Source: Allacma fusca
Lineage: Eukaryota > Arthropoda > Collembola > Symphypleona > Sminthuridae
Assembly (NCBI GenBank): GCA_947179485.1
Contig: OX359245.1
Span: 48,471,067-48,535,066 of the forward strand
Reading direction: 5' to 3'
DNA length: 64,000 nucleotides
Below, piece after piece: positions 23,170 through 35,908 of this stretch. Each line of letters begins with the position of its first letter. The stretch's first letter is position 1. The position numbers and the translations under genes are program-made. The notes beneath the pieces were generated by a model. The model ran no database searches, was not told the origin of the DNA, and saw nothing but the letters and a program-made list of their open reading frames with translations.

Positions 23170-24140
23170 GGTTACATGTCTACTGCCACCCAAGCAACTG
23201 CCACAAGGACAACTGCCACAATAATTATTGCCACCCGCATCGAAAACCCTGAACGTACCAACTGCCACATTACCTACTGCCACTTTACCATCTGCCACCT
23301 GAAACCATATGTATACTGAAGCTCCGGAAATGCAGTGTAAGCTCCGAAAATGATAGTAAGCTCCGGAAATGCAGTGTAAGCTCCGAAAATGATAGTAAGC
23401 TCCGGAAATGCAGTGTAAGCTCCGAAAATGATAGTAAGCTCCGGAAATGCAGTGTAAGCTCCGGAAATGCAGTGTAAGCTCCGGAAATGCAGTGTAAGCT
23501 CCGGAAATGCAGTGTAAGCTCCGAAAATGATAGTAAGCTCCGGAAATGCAGTGTAAGCTCCGAAAATGATAGTAAGCTCCGAAAATGCAGTATAAAATCC
23601 GAAAATGATAGTAAGTTTCAGAAATGATAGTAAGCTCCGAAAATGATAGTAAGCTCCGACAATGATAGTAAGCTCCGAAAATGCAGTGTAAGATCCGACA
23701 ATGATAGTAAGCTCCGGAAATGATAGTAAGCTCCGAAAATGATAGTAAGCTCCGGAAATGCAGTGTAAGATCCGACAATGATAGTAAGCTCCGAAAATGA
23801 TAGTAAGCTCCGAAAATGCAGTGTAAGATCCGACAATGATAGTAAGCTCCGGAAATGATAGTAAGCTCCGGAAATGATAGTAAGCTCCGGAAATGATAGT
23901 AAGCTCCGGAAATGATAGTAAGCTCCGGAAATGATAGTAAGCTCCGGAAATGATAGTAAGCCTGCCCAAGTGGCAGTAGGTAAGTGTGGCAGATGGTAAA
24001 AGTGGCAGTTGCCCAAGTGGCAGTAGGTAAGTGTGGCAGATGGTAAATTGGCAGTTTATTGTGGCAGTTGTCCTTGTGGCAGTTCTCCGCGTGGCAGTTG
24101 TCCTTGTGGCAGTTGCTTGGGTGGCAGTGGACCGGACACG
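23170..24140. mobile_element. Mutator-like foldback element, 9-bp target duplication
   Basis: AATTTCAAG flanks the element at 23161-23169 and 24141-24149. The matching background copy near 26780 (aacttcaag) has it once, which supports a 9-bp target duplication as in Mutator-like elements. The arms are long inverted repeats built of GTGGCAGT variants. About 43 bp at 23179-23221 match the reverse complement of 24091-24133 almost perfectly. The outermost ~10 bp match only weakly. The middle is a minisatellite (23320-23958). No transposase is present. The superfamily rests mainly on the 9-bp duplication. Confidence 0.65.
23320..23958. repeat. Minisatellite of 19- and 20-bp units
   Basis: About 33 tandem units. 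There are two interleaved types: AGCTCCGGAAATGATAGTA (19 bp) and AGCTCCGGAAATGCAGTGTA (20 bp), with variants at the fifth to eighth base (CCGA, CCGG, GATCC). The 5' part alternates the two types. The last seven units, 23840-23958, are almost identical 19-mers, suggesting recent expansion at that end. Long minus-strand open frames of 132-231 codons span it only because the unit lacks stops in that direction. Confidence 0.95.
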
Positions 24141-25164
24141 AATTTCAAGTGGTGACGATCATTACTGACCTTAAACAAATGATAATAATCACGCTTTGTA
24201 CTGTGTTTTGTTTTTTGGAGTTTAATATTTCAAACTGTTTTGAATCACAATTTGTAGTAACATGAGCAAGGTGCTGAGAAGGTCGTTGTTAAATAGCTTA
24301 TTTGTCACAGTAGGAAAATTGGGAAAGATTAGCAGTTCCCAAGGATTTGGAATATCATTTAATTAATACATATACTATTTCAAAATATTCTAGTTGGTGT
24401 CAAAATGTATTCCTGGTTTACCCGAATCCATTAAAAATTAATTTAATTTTAATTTACCATTAATTTAATAACACCATTTATTTTTTTGGAAGCTCATAAC
24501 ATTTCTAGCCCGCGTATGTGTATCAAAACTTGAATACATCATTTTCTACCAGCTTTTTAAGATTTAATATTAGTTTAACAAGCCAATAGCTGCAACTACG
24601 ACACATGCAACTGCCCGACATTGAGAATTATTGAAATAGACGAGAAAAGTCTAAATTTTAGAGAGGCAAAGCCTTTTCTACATTTTATTCCCGCATTTGT
24701 TTCTCTCATTTTAATTTAATTTTAAAATCCGTTCTAGTAACAAAATTTGAAATAATAAACCGATACTTTTCAATTAAAATTACGAAATAACATGGTGGAT
24801 ATACTTATTTCACTTTACTTGATTTCAACAAAAAGAAGCTATTTACTTTTCGCAATTATTCATCTTATTTTAAAATTTATAGAGGATATTTTGTCGGATC
24901 GAAGAACGCTTATTTGAGACTGCTATCATCATCCAGTAATGAGAGATTTAATCCTAGGTCATAATAGTTTCCACAAAAAATATTTCGTGGTAAAATACTC
25001 AGTTAGCGTACCTTTGAGTCCTTGTAAATTTCCTGAAAACTTAGGTAATCCATCGTCCGTACATATTTCAACATTTACTGTAACCATCGTTGCTTTGGGC
25101 CAATATTGGAAGTCACATGGACAGGAATTATTTTAACACTTTTGTAGACTTTCCCGTGGTACGT

Positions 25165-25700
25165 TGAGAAATTTATGGACATGATTGGGGAACATCCAAA
25201 GTAAACGGTTGATGACATTGCTACAAAAGCGAACGTGACAAAGACGCGGTAAGACAGTTCTAAACTTGACAATTTTTACGGAAGGTCCAGCGTTTATAAA
25301 TGTTTTCAAAAGCAATGTCTACAGCAAATTTAGTTTTATTCATTTGTGTTCAATGTAAATTCCCTACGTCAAGACAAATAAAGTTCTCAGAAACTAAAAG
25401 CGTGAGGAAAAGGTTTTGGTTATTCGCTTTTATTTTCTATTTTTTTAAATGATGAATTGTGGACATGATTTGGGAAACATCCAAAGTAAAAGGTTGATGA
25501 CATTGCTACAAAAGCGAACGTGACACAAATGAAAGAACAACTCTAAACTTGAAAATTTTTATGGAAGTGCATAAATATTTGTGAAAAGCTGTGTCTGCTA
25601 GGTGGTCTGTGGGATTAATTTATGTTTAATGTCAATTCCATACGTCATCGCAAAGGTCTCAGAAACTAAAAGCGTGAGGAACAGTTTTTTTAATGATGAG
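25165..25700 (+). repeat. Local tandem duplication, ~284-bp unit
   Basis: The segment with 'gatgacattgctacaaaag' begins at 25211 and again at 25495, with matching sequence before (gacatgatt...ggaaacatccaaagtaaa) and after (ctctaaacttga, then aaactaaaagcgtgagg). The copies have diverged by scattered substitutions and small indels. Confidence 0.8.
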
Positions 25701-27124
25701 GAATATAATTATTTCAGAAAATTGTCAGTATCTTGTTCCGCTCATTTATTCCTAACTTGTAATTTCATGAATGTTACTCAATTAGTTGGGTTAATACATT
25801 CAACCGTGTGTTTACGTTATCAAAAATTCCCAAACAACTAAACCAACAATTTTCATAGTTATGATGAAACATTTGGAAATTTTGAAAACAAACGTTTGTT
25901 GCAAGTAACGGTGGCTCAAAACAATTGTCACACTTCAGGGAGTAACTCATAATAGCATGGCATGCTTTCAAAAATAATCGATTTGAAGCTAAACAGAACT
26001 ATCCGATGGTATTTTACGTTCACAATTGAGATAACCGGGCTTTTTTCCCTTCCGCAGATAACTTTAAAGCCATCATCATAGGTACTTAAATGTGCGAGTT
26101 AAATCTGGAAAATAGCATTCTGTGTAGTTTATTATTGCATGGAGAATTTGTATCGAAATCACGTAGCACGTTTTATTGCAGCTTAAATATACTAAAAATT
26201 ATTTAAGCGTCGGGAATGCTATACATTTTAAACAAGTGTATAACTCCTTAATTTATTTAGTTTAAATTCCCTTGAACATTAAAGTACCTTTGACAATGAA
26301 TTTCTCAATTCTGACGAATAAACGCATTAGAGTTAAAAGGATCTCCTAAATTGCTCAATCTCTACTGTTATTTGTGCTCACAAGAATAACCAGGTAATGC
26401 ATATAATTGGAGCGTATATTATGTTGCAATCAAAAATGTTGTCAATGGTGTCAAAGTCAAGCAAAACATTTGTTAACATTTGATTGTCAAAAAAATTGGG
26501 AATTCACTGGGGTAAGAACGCGAACAATGCCTGCAAATAATTTTTATTGAAATTACTATTCCAATTATTAGTAGCTCGAAAATTAGAAAGTCATCAACCC
26601 TGTTGTTTTAAAAAGTAAGGTGCATATTTTTTTTCCTACCCCAAACCCTGTACGATTGCATAAACACAACTGAAATTATGCTGAACAAGTCTAAGCAAAA
26701 TATCAAGGGACGTTGTAACTGGCACTGTGTAGTACAATTACAATTTCCTTCTAAATCTATAAATTAGAATTTTCAAAACAGATATACGGAAACAAACTTC
26801 AAGTCGTATTGATCATTACTAACCTTAAACAAATTATAATAATCACGCTTCGTACGGCGTTCTGTTTTTTGAAATATAATACTACAAATTGTTCTCAATC
26901 ACAGTTTGTAGTAAAATGAGCACGGAGCTAAGAAGGTAGAATTTTTAATAAAATAAATTAGAGTATTTAAAATTAAATGCCAAGACGCTACAATTTAATT
27001 GATAACAAATTTTGAAAATTGCATGAAAAATGCATCATTTTATACATTTTCAAAATTATTCTATCCAAATCAACTGAAGATTTCGCAAATGGGACAGCCG
27101 CGGGTTTCAGATATTATTGTATTC

Positions 27125-27960
27125 GGCGTGAAATTTTAAAGAAATCAAATGATTTTCTTTTTCTTATTTTATTGACGGGTGTGTTTGTTCCATTTTATTT
27201 CGAGTATTTTAAATTATATTCTAGTAGCAAAAATTCAATTAACAAACCGATATTTTTGAGTTAAAAATGCGCAATTATAGGGAGGGGTGACCTTTACCTT
27301 ACTCACCTATGTTTCCGCAAATGCGGACTATTCCCTTTCGGGAATTGTCTAACTTCGTTTAAAATTTATAATGGTTATTTTGTCCGATTTAAAAAACGCT
27401 TATTTGAGAATCCTATGGTGTAATGTCGTTGTTACTCCGACGTTGAGTTAGAAAATTAAAACAGGTAACTTATATAAAAACAAATAGTTTCATATAGATT
27501 CTAACACTTCTAGCCCACGTTTGTGTATCAATTAATTAATGAACCAATTTATGCATTTTTACCGAGCTTCGGATTATATTCGGCTTTTCTACAAACTAGA
27601 AGGATAATTATGTCGTCTTCACTTAAACATTATTTTCATCGGCGTGAAAGCTGGACATTTTAAAGAAATTAAATGATTTTGTTTTTCGTATTTTATTCCC
27701 GGATTTGTTTCTTTCAATTAAATTCAATTATATTAAAATATATTCTAGTAGCAAACGTGTACTAATAAACCAATATTTTGGAATTAAAAATGTGAAATTT
27801 TAGGGTGAGTGATTTATTTTACTCACCTTTATTTCATCAAATAATGCGGACCATTTCCTTTCGGTAATTATCTAACTACGTCTTAAAATTATTATGGTTA
27901 TTTTTCTGGGTCATAAAACTCTTATTTGAGAATTCTTTGATAATCTAATCATGAGCGATT
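27125..27960 (+). repeat. Local tandem duplication of a delta segment, ~520-bp spacing
   Basis: The order 'tattctagtagcaaa', 'ctcacct', 'atgcggac', 'ttatggttatttt' and 'cttatttgagaat' occurs first at 27218-27415 and again at 27743-27935. The delta copies near 34880 and 43560 have it once. Confidence 0.7.
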
Positions 27961-30900
27961 TAAGTAGAGGTCAAATATTCCGTACCTAAATACTCCTTTA
28001 GCCATACCTCTGAGTCCTTGAATATATCCTAAAAACAAATGTATTCCTTCAGACTATCGTAATTTGGGAATTTTGGAAAAATTAACTGAATTCTCAAATT
28101 AAATATTTTCGAGAAATATCCAGACTTAGAGTGATTTGTTTTAATTTTGTATCGGAAATTGTCCAAATATCTCAAATCAGCATCATTTTCTCAATATGCA
28201 TCGTGTTTGTATCTATTTTTATCGCAAATTGTTTCTACAGGATTCTGTACCACAAGACAACCACCTTGTTGAAATATGCACAAAGCGGCATCAGCGTCTA
28301 AATATTTATTTTTTAAATCTGAAAACGTCAAGTAAATGCATTTTAATTTAAAATTAAAAATTCCAGGTTAAAATGTCGCATTTCAAAGTTGTTCAAAAAT
28401 GTAAAAGGTTATTGTTTGAAGTTAATGTTGAATGAAGTTAATTGTTGAATTAATTCAGTTATACAACATAAATAATAAATTGATAATACTTTCTTGACAC
28501 CAACTAATTGTAAAAGAAGTTCATGAATACACAATATTAAATGTTTTTGTAGTCTGCAAATACTTTTCAGTTGGAATTAAAGCTGCTGTAAACTTTCCTT
28601 GACATTTTTAAGGTGCAACTTACGAAAAAATTAATTCAATATCAAGATAATTATCGAACTATATTATTGAAGTTGAACTTAAACTAAAACTTAAACTATC
28701 AGTCCCACGAAATAACTGTTTAAAAAAAATAAAATTATGTGAAAGCTAAAAATAAAATTCTTTCTTATCAAAATAGACTCTTGCAGATGTCACTTTTCTT
28801 CATTTTAAAGTTAAGTATTGAAAAAAAGCTAAACCTCAGATTTTCCATAATTTTGAAGAAAAACTTGAAGCATGTAACTTTGGCTTTAAACGATTGCTAC
28901 ACTTCAAGGAGTAACTCATAATGTAATTGATTCTACCGTTTTGTAAATATTTGACTATATTTTCACAAATTTCTTTCACTTGCCTGGTTCAGTGACACGG
29001 GTGTAACAATTTCTGTCCGGAATTTATTTTGGGGTATTTTTTAAAAACAAATGATTTAAATACGGAATTTATTTGACAAAATTTATCGCTTCGGAATGAT
29101 AAACGTTTAGTGCATTGTAAGTTATGTTCGTTGTTAGTTTTCTTCTATTGTTTATTCACTATAACTCACTTTTCGCATTGCAATCTCTTACGAATGTTTG
29201 TATTTAATGGCAGTGTTCACATCTTTTATCTTAAACATTAATCACTAATTTTAACTTATGATAGTGAAGGAACAAGTTAACATATGAGGAGTGTTTATCA
29301 CACAGTTCATTGCTGAAGTACTGAGCTTACACTTGTAAGGCTCTACCTATTTTACGTTGTTATTCCCACTGTCCTGGTCCAGCCATCACCACAGTTAGTT
29401 ACTTTTTAATATCTGTATTAAATCTGCAAAACATGATTCTGTAACAAACATTTCTAAACGTAGAAGTTTTAAAAATTTCAGGAGCTATCGCCTGCGATGT
29501 AAACCTTTAAAAGGGCGTGAATGTTATAAATTTAAAAAAATGCGCAATTCCTTAATTTTGTTCTCCAGATTTTGCAGTAGTTTCCTCCTGTAATTTAATT
29601 GTACAGCAAAACCATTATTTCTATTATTGTAAGTTTTCCCATTTATTCCGCGCCGTGGGTGAAAGTTGAGTCTTCAAATATTTGTTGTAGCGAGTTTGTT
29701 GCGCAGAAAATGAAACCTTCCGTAATACAGATCTACAATTTTAAAATAAGCACTGTTATCGTCACTTCCTCAACTAGAATCGTGTTTAAAAGGAAATGGT
29801 TCCACAGTTTGTGAAAGCTAATTCAAATGGACATATTTCCATTACCCATTTTGAAGTACTTTCGATAATAAATTCTTGTAAATAAACCGAACTCAACTAT
29901 GCGCAGAATGCATGACTGTGTTCGTACACAATTTTTGGAGAACTGTTATCTACTACCTGCCAAGGTCCATCCATCGGGAGAATGCTGAAAGTGGCGTCAA
30001 AGTTATAAATATTTATTACAGATATAGTGTCTAACAAGCAGGTGATTATAAGCAGGGTTAATAATGCAAACAGGTTGTGCAGATAATTTTAAAAGTTGTT
30101 CAAAATTTGGAAATATTCTTTGGAAGTTAATGTAGGAACCAAATTGTAAATCACAATTTCATCATTATCGTAATAAAATAAAACAAGTCAACATAATATA
30201 AACTATAAATGAAGCTTTGTGGTCTCCGTCACTGCTCTCGATTTGTTTCTCTACAAATTTGCACTTATAAAATGTGTAATCCGGGATAAAATACTGGAAT
30301 TTGTACATTCGACAGGAAAAAGTTAAACTAACGTATTTTTTTGAATTCGTGCAGGCAAGAAGATAAACATTCCTAACACAAATAAAGGAGAATTGCTACA
30401 ATGTATTATTTTGTGTTCAAACTTACTTTGATATTTTTTAGGTGCAAGTTATTTATAAACAAAATTTAAATCCCGATAATAATCACAAGATATTGCTCAA
30501 GTGGTCTCAATAATACCGGGAATTTCAGTTAACGCTTGTTGTGAAAATAATCAAATTAAAAATATTTCCTATTTAACTGCATACACTGGGAATTAAAGTT
30601 GGAATAATAATACAAATTATGACACAAATAAATTGGTTTATTTAAATTTGGTTAATTAATGAGGCAAAATAGTTGTCCAAATTGAATATCTGCAGTGATA
30701 CACTTTAACGATTAAATTAAAATTTTTAACTTAAATTCCAAAATTGTGTCGAAGTAAAATCATTTGTTCTTCTAATTTTTAATTATTCGATTTACAAACA
30801 TGCTGACATTAGTCACAGCTGAGTGTACAAAGATTTGATTGTTAATTTACAGCTTTCAAAATAGCAACATGAACCAATATGCCACTTTAAGTCTCCAAGT

Positions 30901-33900
30901 TTCTAGTGTGTTACAACAGTGACTTTGTAAAGACAATGTGTTGGTTCCTTAATTTTATTTAATACAGATTTAAATGTTATTATGATTTAATTCAGCTTGA
31001 ACTTGAATGAAGCATGAAACACTAGTATGAATAATGAAAATTTGCAATCGGAATTTTAAAGTATGGCAGGACTTCCGTTACAAAAAAATCAGCATATGAC
31101 TTTATCAGCGCAAAAATTCCTATTCCTAGGCAAAATCTCAACCCGATCCAATTTTTCCAAGAACAATGCAGAACTTATGGTTGCATATGTTTTGTTTTGT
31201 TTCCTAAGCAAACTAAATCAACAGAAATATGAACTGAAAATCATACTGAAATCTAAGTTCGGTCAGAATTTCTCCTTAACATACTTCACAAAATTTTGGA
31301 TACAGTTTCTGAACATGAAATAATCTTAAAACCAACAAGGAGATACTTAAATTCATCGTATTGATTTTATCATCAAATTTTAATCCATTGAATAGACTCT
31401 GGTCCTTATGTACAGAATTTGGGGTTAGATACCTCACAGCAACACTGTCCTCAAATCGGTAAATTTATCTGAACTTTTCCTTGTTTTTGCTTGACACTTT
31501 TTAATTTTTAAAAAGTACTTCATTCTTTACTTTGTTTTTTGAATTTAATATTCGTTTATAGTTCTCCCTTGTCTGGGCTGGATAATTGACAATCTTTGCT
31601 TCGGAAATCATTGGACAGAAGGAAGTGCTATGGCGTTAAAGCTTAATTGTTTAACTACTGCTCCTGTTTCACTGCACACTATTTTTCGGATTAAGTACTT
31701 TAAGTTTTTTACAGAAAAAAATTAAATCCCAGCGGGAGATTTTAAAACTACTTTCTCGCCATTATTGCAAAAATAATGCAGCACCTGTCTTATCAAATAA
31801 ATCTAATTAAACAAAGATTTGAAATCGTTCTTCCTTGAACGAAATTTTCTAATTTGACTTTTTAAAATGATTGTCCTGTAGCGGGCCCATCGCGATCTTA
31901 GCTATGTAACGTATGTGTTGAGGAAAAACACATTTAGTGGCGTGAAAATGCTTAATTTTTTAGTATTTTGCACGTATAAGCCATCGGATGTTGTATATTC
32001 GCCTCTTTATATTTCTGAAGTAAAACATTGTATTAAGCAGCGAACAACACATCTACGGAGCAAAAATAATTTATTACGGTTCGCTCTTTCAGAATTCGTG
32101 TTTGCTGGAATTTGAACTAAAGTTGAGTAGTTCAATTATTTATTCTTACAAACATTTTAGTTCTTATTATATTCGTATAGTCAAGACCCCTTTTAAGGCA
32201 GAAATAATGCCGGAGGAGGTTATGATTGAGAACGTATGACAATGTTCCTGCAAATAATCAAAAGTATATTAGAATATTACGAAACCATACAATATTTTAG
32301 AGCTTAAACTTTCAACCATGTCGGTGAGTGTAAATTATTTAAACCAAGTGGTTCCTCCTAATACTTAAAAGTACACAAATCTTGACTGGGAATTAGTTTT
32401 TTCAAAATTAGGTACTCATTGTCAGTGGGGTAAATGTGCTTGGAAATCCAGAATTTTGGTTTACACAATGACCTTTAACCTATACTCCCGTTGCCAGCTC
32501 CTTCATCTATGGCATCATGGAAGTGAAGCAAGCTAATTAAATTTTTTTTCCCAGATTTTTAGCATTTTAAACTAAATTGTGCAGTGTAGATCCCAGCCTT
32601 TCTAAAACATGCACATGGGCTAAACAATAAATCTCCCATACCCTACCCTGGAGTTCAACGATTATGGCAATAGCCATTTAAATTGCAACTGACTTGCCCA
32701 GAGGTGTAGTGCCAAGACACTGCAGTAACAATTGCGAGAAAATTTAGATAAAGTTAGAGCTCACCCTCACAGTACCCCAAAATATGTAAAAAGGATGAAT
32801 CGATGGTCAAGTTGTAAAAAATTACCATCCGTTTTTGCACGTTATGCTTCTAAACAGGATATCTGAGAAAATATATTTTTTTAAATATAACCAACGAAAT
32901 ACATCATTTAAGATTATATCCATCAGCAGACATACTCCAAGTTACAATATAATACCATGTTCTATAGTTCAATTTTCGTATTTAAGGTTTTTAATTTTCA
33001 AGAAAAGTTTTCAAAAATTATTACTGGAGCAATGTATGCACCACCAAATAAGTTATTTATAAATCTTTTGAATTTAACTTTTTAAAATGCATTAAAAAGC
33101 CATGTGAAACTACATTATACTGCTTGTCAATTCTTAAGTCGGCATCTTATTTGAAGGCAACAGATTACTAACAGAAATGTTAACTGCTAATTTGACCACT
33201 TAGCATAATATTAATTTTAAATGTAACCCTTAAAAACGTCTGGCTGTTTATAAGCAGGCAAAATAAAGAATATACTTCAATCAGTTTACCGGTTTAAGTT
33301 CTTGGGTTCTTTTCAATATTTTGTTTCATAAATATCGTATATATTTTATAAGGGATTTGAATTCGGTGCGAAAGATAATGCCCTTTTCAAATTCAACATG
33401 TTGGGTACAATATAGCGTGAATCCTCACTCGTATCACGAAGACGTTATCCTTCATTTAGTGCTCATAAAAAGAGAGATTGTGAAAGGGCTCTCTTTATCT
33501 CTGGACTACACCCCAACAATGATTCAGTACAGTTAGGATTTTAGTTGATGACCTCTCATAAATAAGATTAAATCATTAACGTTAATCAACCCAAAATCCA
33601 ACCTTTCACTACTTATGTATGAACATAATCCAACAGTTCCAAGAAACATTAAAGCGGCGTGAGTGTTATATGGTTTTACAAAATACGTAATTCCTTCATT
33701 AATTTTCCAAGATTTTTCATTCGTTTCCTCGTTTAAATTGACTGTACAGCAGAACCATTGTAATGTTGTAATATAAGTGGTAGTATTAATTTCGTTTACT
33801 ACTAATCGCTAACATAAAGCATTATAGACTAGAATTAATCAAGGAAGTAGCAAAAAATTGATTTGTTTTCTTTCCTACCACAAACCTTACACAATTGAAT

Positions 33901-34276
33901 TTATTAAACACAACTTCTCGTAGATAATTACGTTTTTTGTGCAGATCATCCGAAAATTCTATACGTGCTGAACAAGTCTAAACAAAATATCAGGGACGTT
34001 GTATCTAACGGAGTCAAATATTGGCTAAAATTTGGTTCACGATAAATGCATGTACACAAGTTGCTTTAGATTTGAATGTGTATTAATGCGTTCAATTTTT
34101 TTAAAAAACTTAGGATCCTTGAATTTTGAAGTAGGATGATGGACAAAAATTTAAAAATGCCGGGAAAAGATTTGAACTCTTGAAGCAATTTAATATAGCT
34201 TTTTACAAAACCTCGTTGTGTAGGATATGGAGGTACTAAAATATGTCTTCATTATTTTTGTGTAACATCATGCTAG

Positions 34277-34505
34277 TGTGAGAACCCTAAGTCTCAAACT
34301 ATGATTATAAACTAAAAACTATAATATATAAAATAGATGATAAGGGATGAAGTTAAAAGACGTCCGTTTAGTTTAAGTGCCAAGAGAAGAGTCCCATCTC
34401 CTTTATTCAAACTAACAATTATCCGCTTACACACTTTGCGTCTGCGCGCTAATACTACTCTTAAATTATACATAAAATAGATTATACTTATTTGGTAATC
34501 CTACA
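34277..34505. mobile_element. Probable solo LTR
   Basis: A 229-bp insert starting TGTGAGAACC and ending CCTACA. It is bounded by CTAG on both sides (34273-34276 and 34506-34509). The paralogous delta copy near 60170 reads straight through (acattatactagtaagctt), so the ends and the 4-bp duplication are set by comparison. The TG...CA ends, the 4-bp duplication and an internal TATATAAAAT fit a solo LTR, perhaps Ty3/Gypsy-like. There is no coding part. If the insert instead begins one base later, the duplication is the 5-bp CTAGT. Confidence 0.6.
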
Positions 34506-34509
34506 CTAG

Positions 34510-35908
34510 TAAGCTTTGCCGTCATAATTTGCAACCTACGGGACAAAATTTAAAATGGCGTCGATAATTACCGAACTTGAATAAATTATAATAATCACGC
34601 TTCATAATTTTAGCTTCTAGTTAGTTTATTAATCTTATTTATATTTAATAAAATCAAAGGGCATCATGCAGACTTGTAATATTTCTACAAATAGCCTGCG
34701 TTTGTCTATTAGATCTCGAAAACATCATTTTCTAACAGAATTTTTTCAAGCTTCGAAAGTATTCAAACAAACTCATTATCAAAACTGTTTTATATACGAG
34801 CGCCCGACATTACAAAGTATTTAAACGGAAGTAAAAACTAAAAATGCAAAACAAGTTAGATGATTTTATTTTCTACGTTTTATTCGCTGATTCGTTTCTT
34901 TCATTTTAATTCAATTTTAAATTATATTCTGGTAGGAAAATTTTAAATAACGATCCGACATTTTTGAACTAAAATTACGAAATTATAGGGTGGAGTGATT
35001 TACTTTACTTACCTTGATTTGAACAAATGCAATTTCCGTTCGTCGATTATTTAACTTGATTTCATATTTATAGAGGCCATTTTGTCAGATCCAGAAACGC
35101 TTATTCGAGAATGCTATCATAATCCAATGATAAGAGGTGTGCCGAGAAGAGTACGCAAAAAGCAAAAAAAAATATGAAGTTTAGCAATTCTGCAAATCCA
35201 AGTTTAGTTTTTTTCGGCTAGATTGCTGATTTCAACGTTTTATTTTAAATAATTTGAAATGACAATAACAAAGCAATTTAGGAAATGTTTGAAGAAAATT
35301 GCCTAGTAAGTTCATAAAAACGTAATTCACAATATTTCGTATCTAGCTGCATTGATGATTTTGGAGGCGGAATTAAATTCCCGAAAAAGTTAAAATAATA
35401 GCAAAGGTTATGACACAGATAATTAAGTTTATTTAAATTTAGTTAACTTATAGGGAAAAAATATATATTTAAATTGAATATACATTCAAATGAATATTAT
35501 TATTTGTATAAGCCAACGCTACGCTTTATCGATTGAATTGGATGTTTGAACTTAATTTAAAATTCCATGACGAATAAAAATCACTTTCTCAAAGGCTATT
35601 TTTATTAATTATCTGATTTAATTTCCATGCTGACATTTGTAATTGCTGAATGTATAAAGATTTCATGGTTAAAATAGAATTTAGACCCACAATAGCAACA
35701 TGAATCAATATGCCAAATCAAATGTCTACATTTCTAATGCGTCAGGAGTGACTTTTCACTAATGAGAGTTTTGAATATCATTTGTTGGTTCCATGATTTT
35801 AATTAATAAAGATTAGAATGTTACTTGGAATCGCTTAAGCTTGAACTTAAGTGTAGCTTGAAATACTTGCTTGAAATTCAAGTGTGCTACACAATTGGAA
35901 TTTTAAAC
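34510..35908 (+). repeat. Background, rest of delta and eta block
   Basis: This segment parallels 60180-61546 closely and collinearly. Shared landmarks are 'ataataatcacgcttcat' near 34590, 'gagcgcccgacatta' near 34800, 'tccagaaacgcttattcgag' near 35090, 'aattaaattcccgaaaaagtt' near 35370, and 'gaatcgcttaagcttgaactt' near 35828. It is interrupted only by the LTR-like insert before it. It ends where the LINE fragment begins. Confidence 0.65.

Larger units (their letters stand above)
24150..34276 (+). repeat. Non-coding repeat-array background, one near-complete cycle
   Basis: Delta resumes to about 25000. Then follow epsilon 25165-25800 (internally duplicated), zeta 26260-26560, delta 26600-27440 and 27645-28030, a segment 28030-28900 that matches 43880-44280 and 45180-45340, and a lead-in near 29380-29790. 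Alpha is at 29800-30680, beta at 31640-32270 and gamma at 32310-32680. Positions 31100-31400 match 48080-48330. Positions 33156-33420 match 50731-50940, and 33450-33620 match 1470-1640. Delta starts again near 33850. All matches are direct. I see no coding evidence. The 86-codon frame at 31063-31323 has no family features. Confidence 0.55.

Noticed and set aside
23320..23958. CRISPR-like regular repeats
   Set aside because: Units are contiguous 19/20-mers without unique spacers, in a eukaryotic context.
23143..24016. Three overlapping minus-strand open frames of 132-231 codons with repeated SELTII/GAYYHFRSL peptides
   Set aside because: They are translations in different registers of the 19/20-bp minisatellite and its repeat arms. 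The unit has no stop in that direction, so long frames arise by default.
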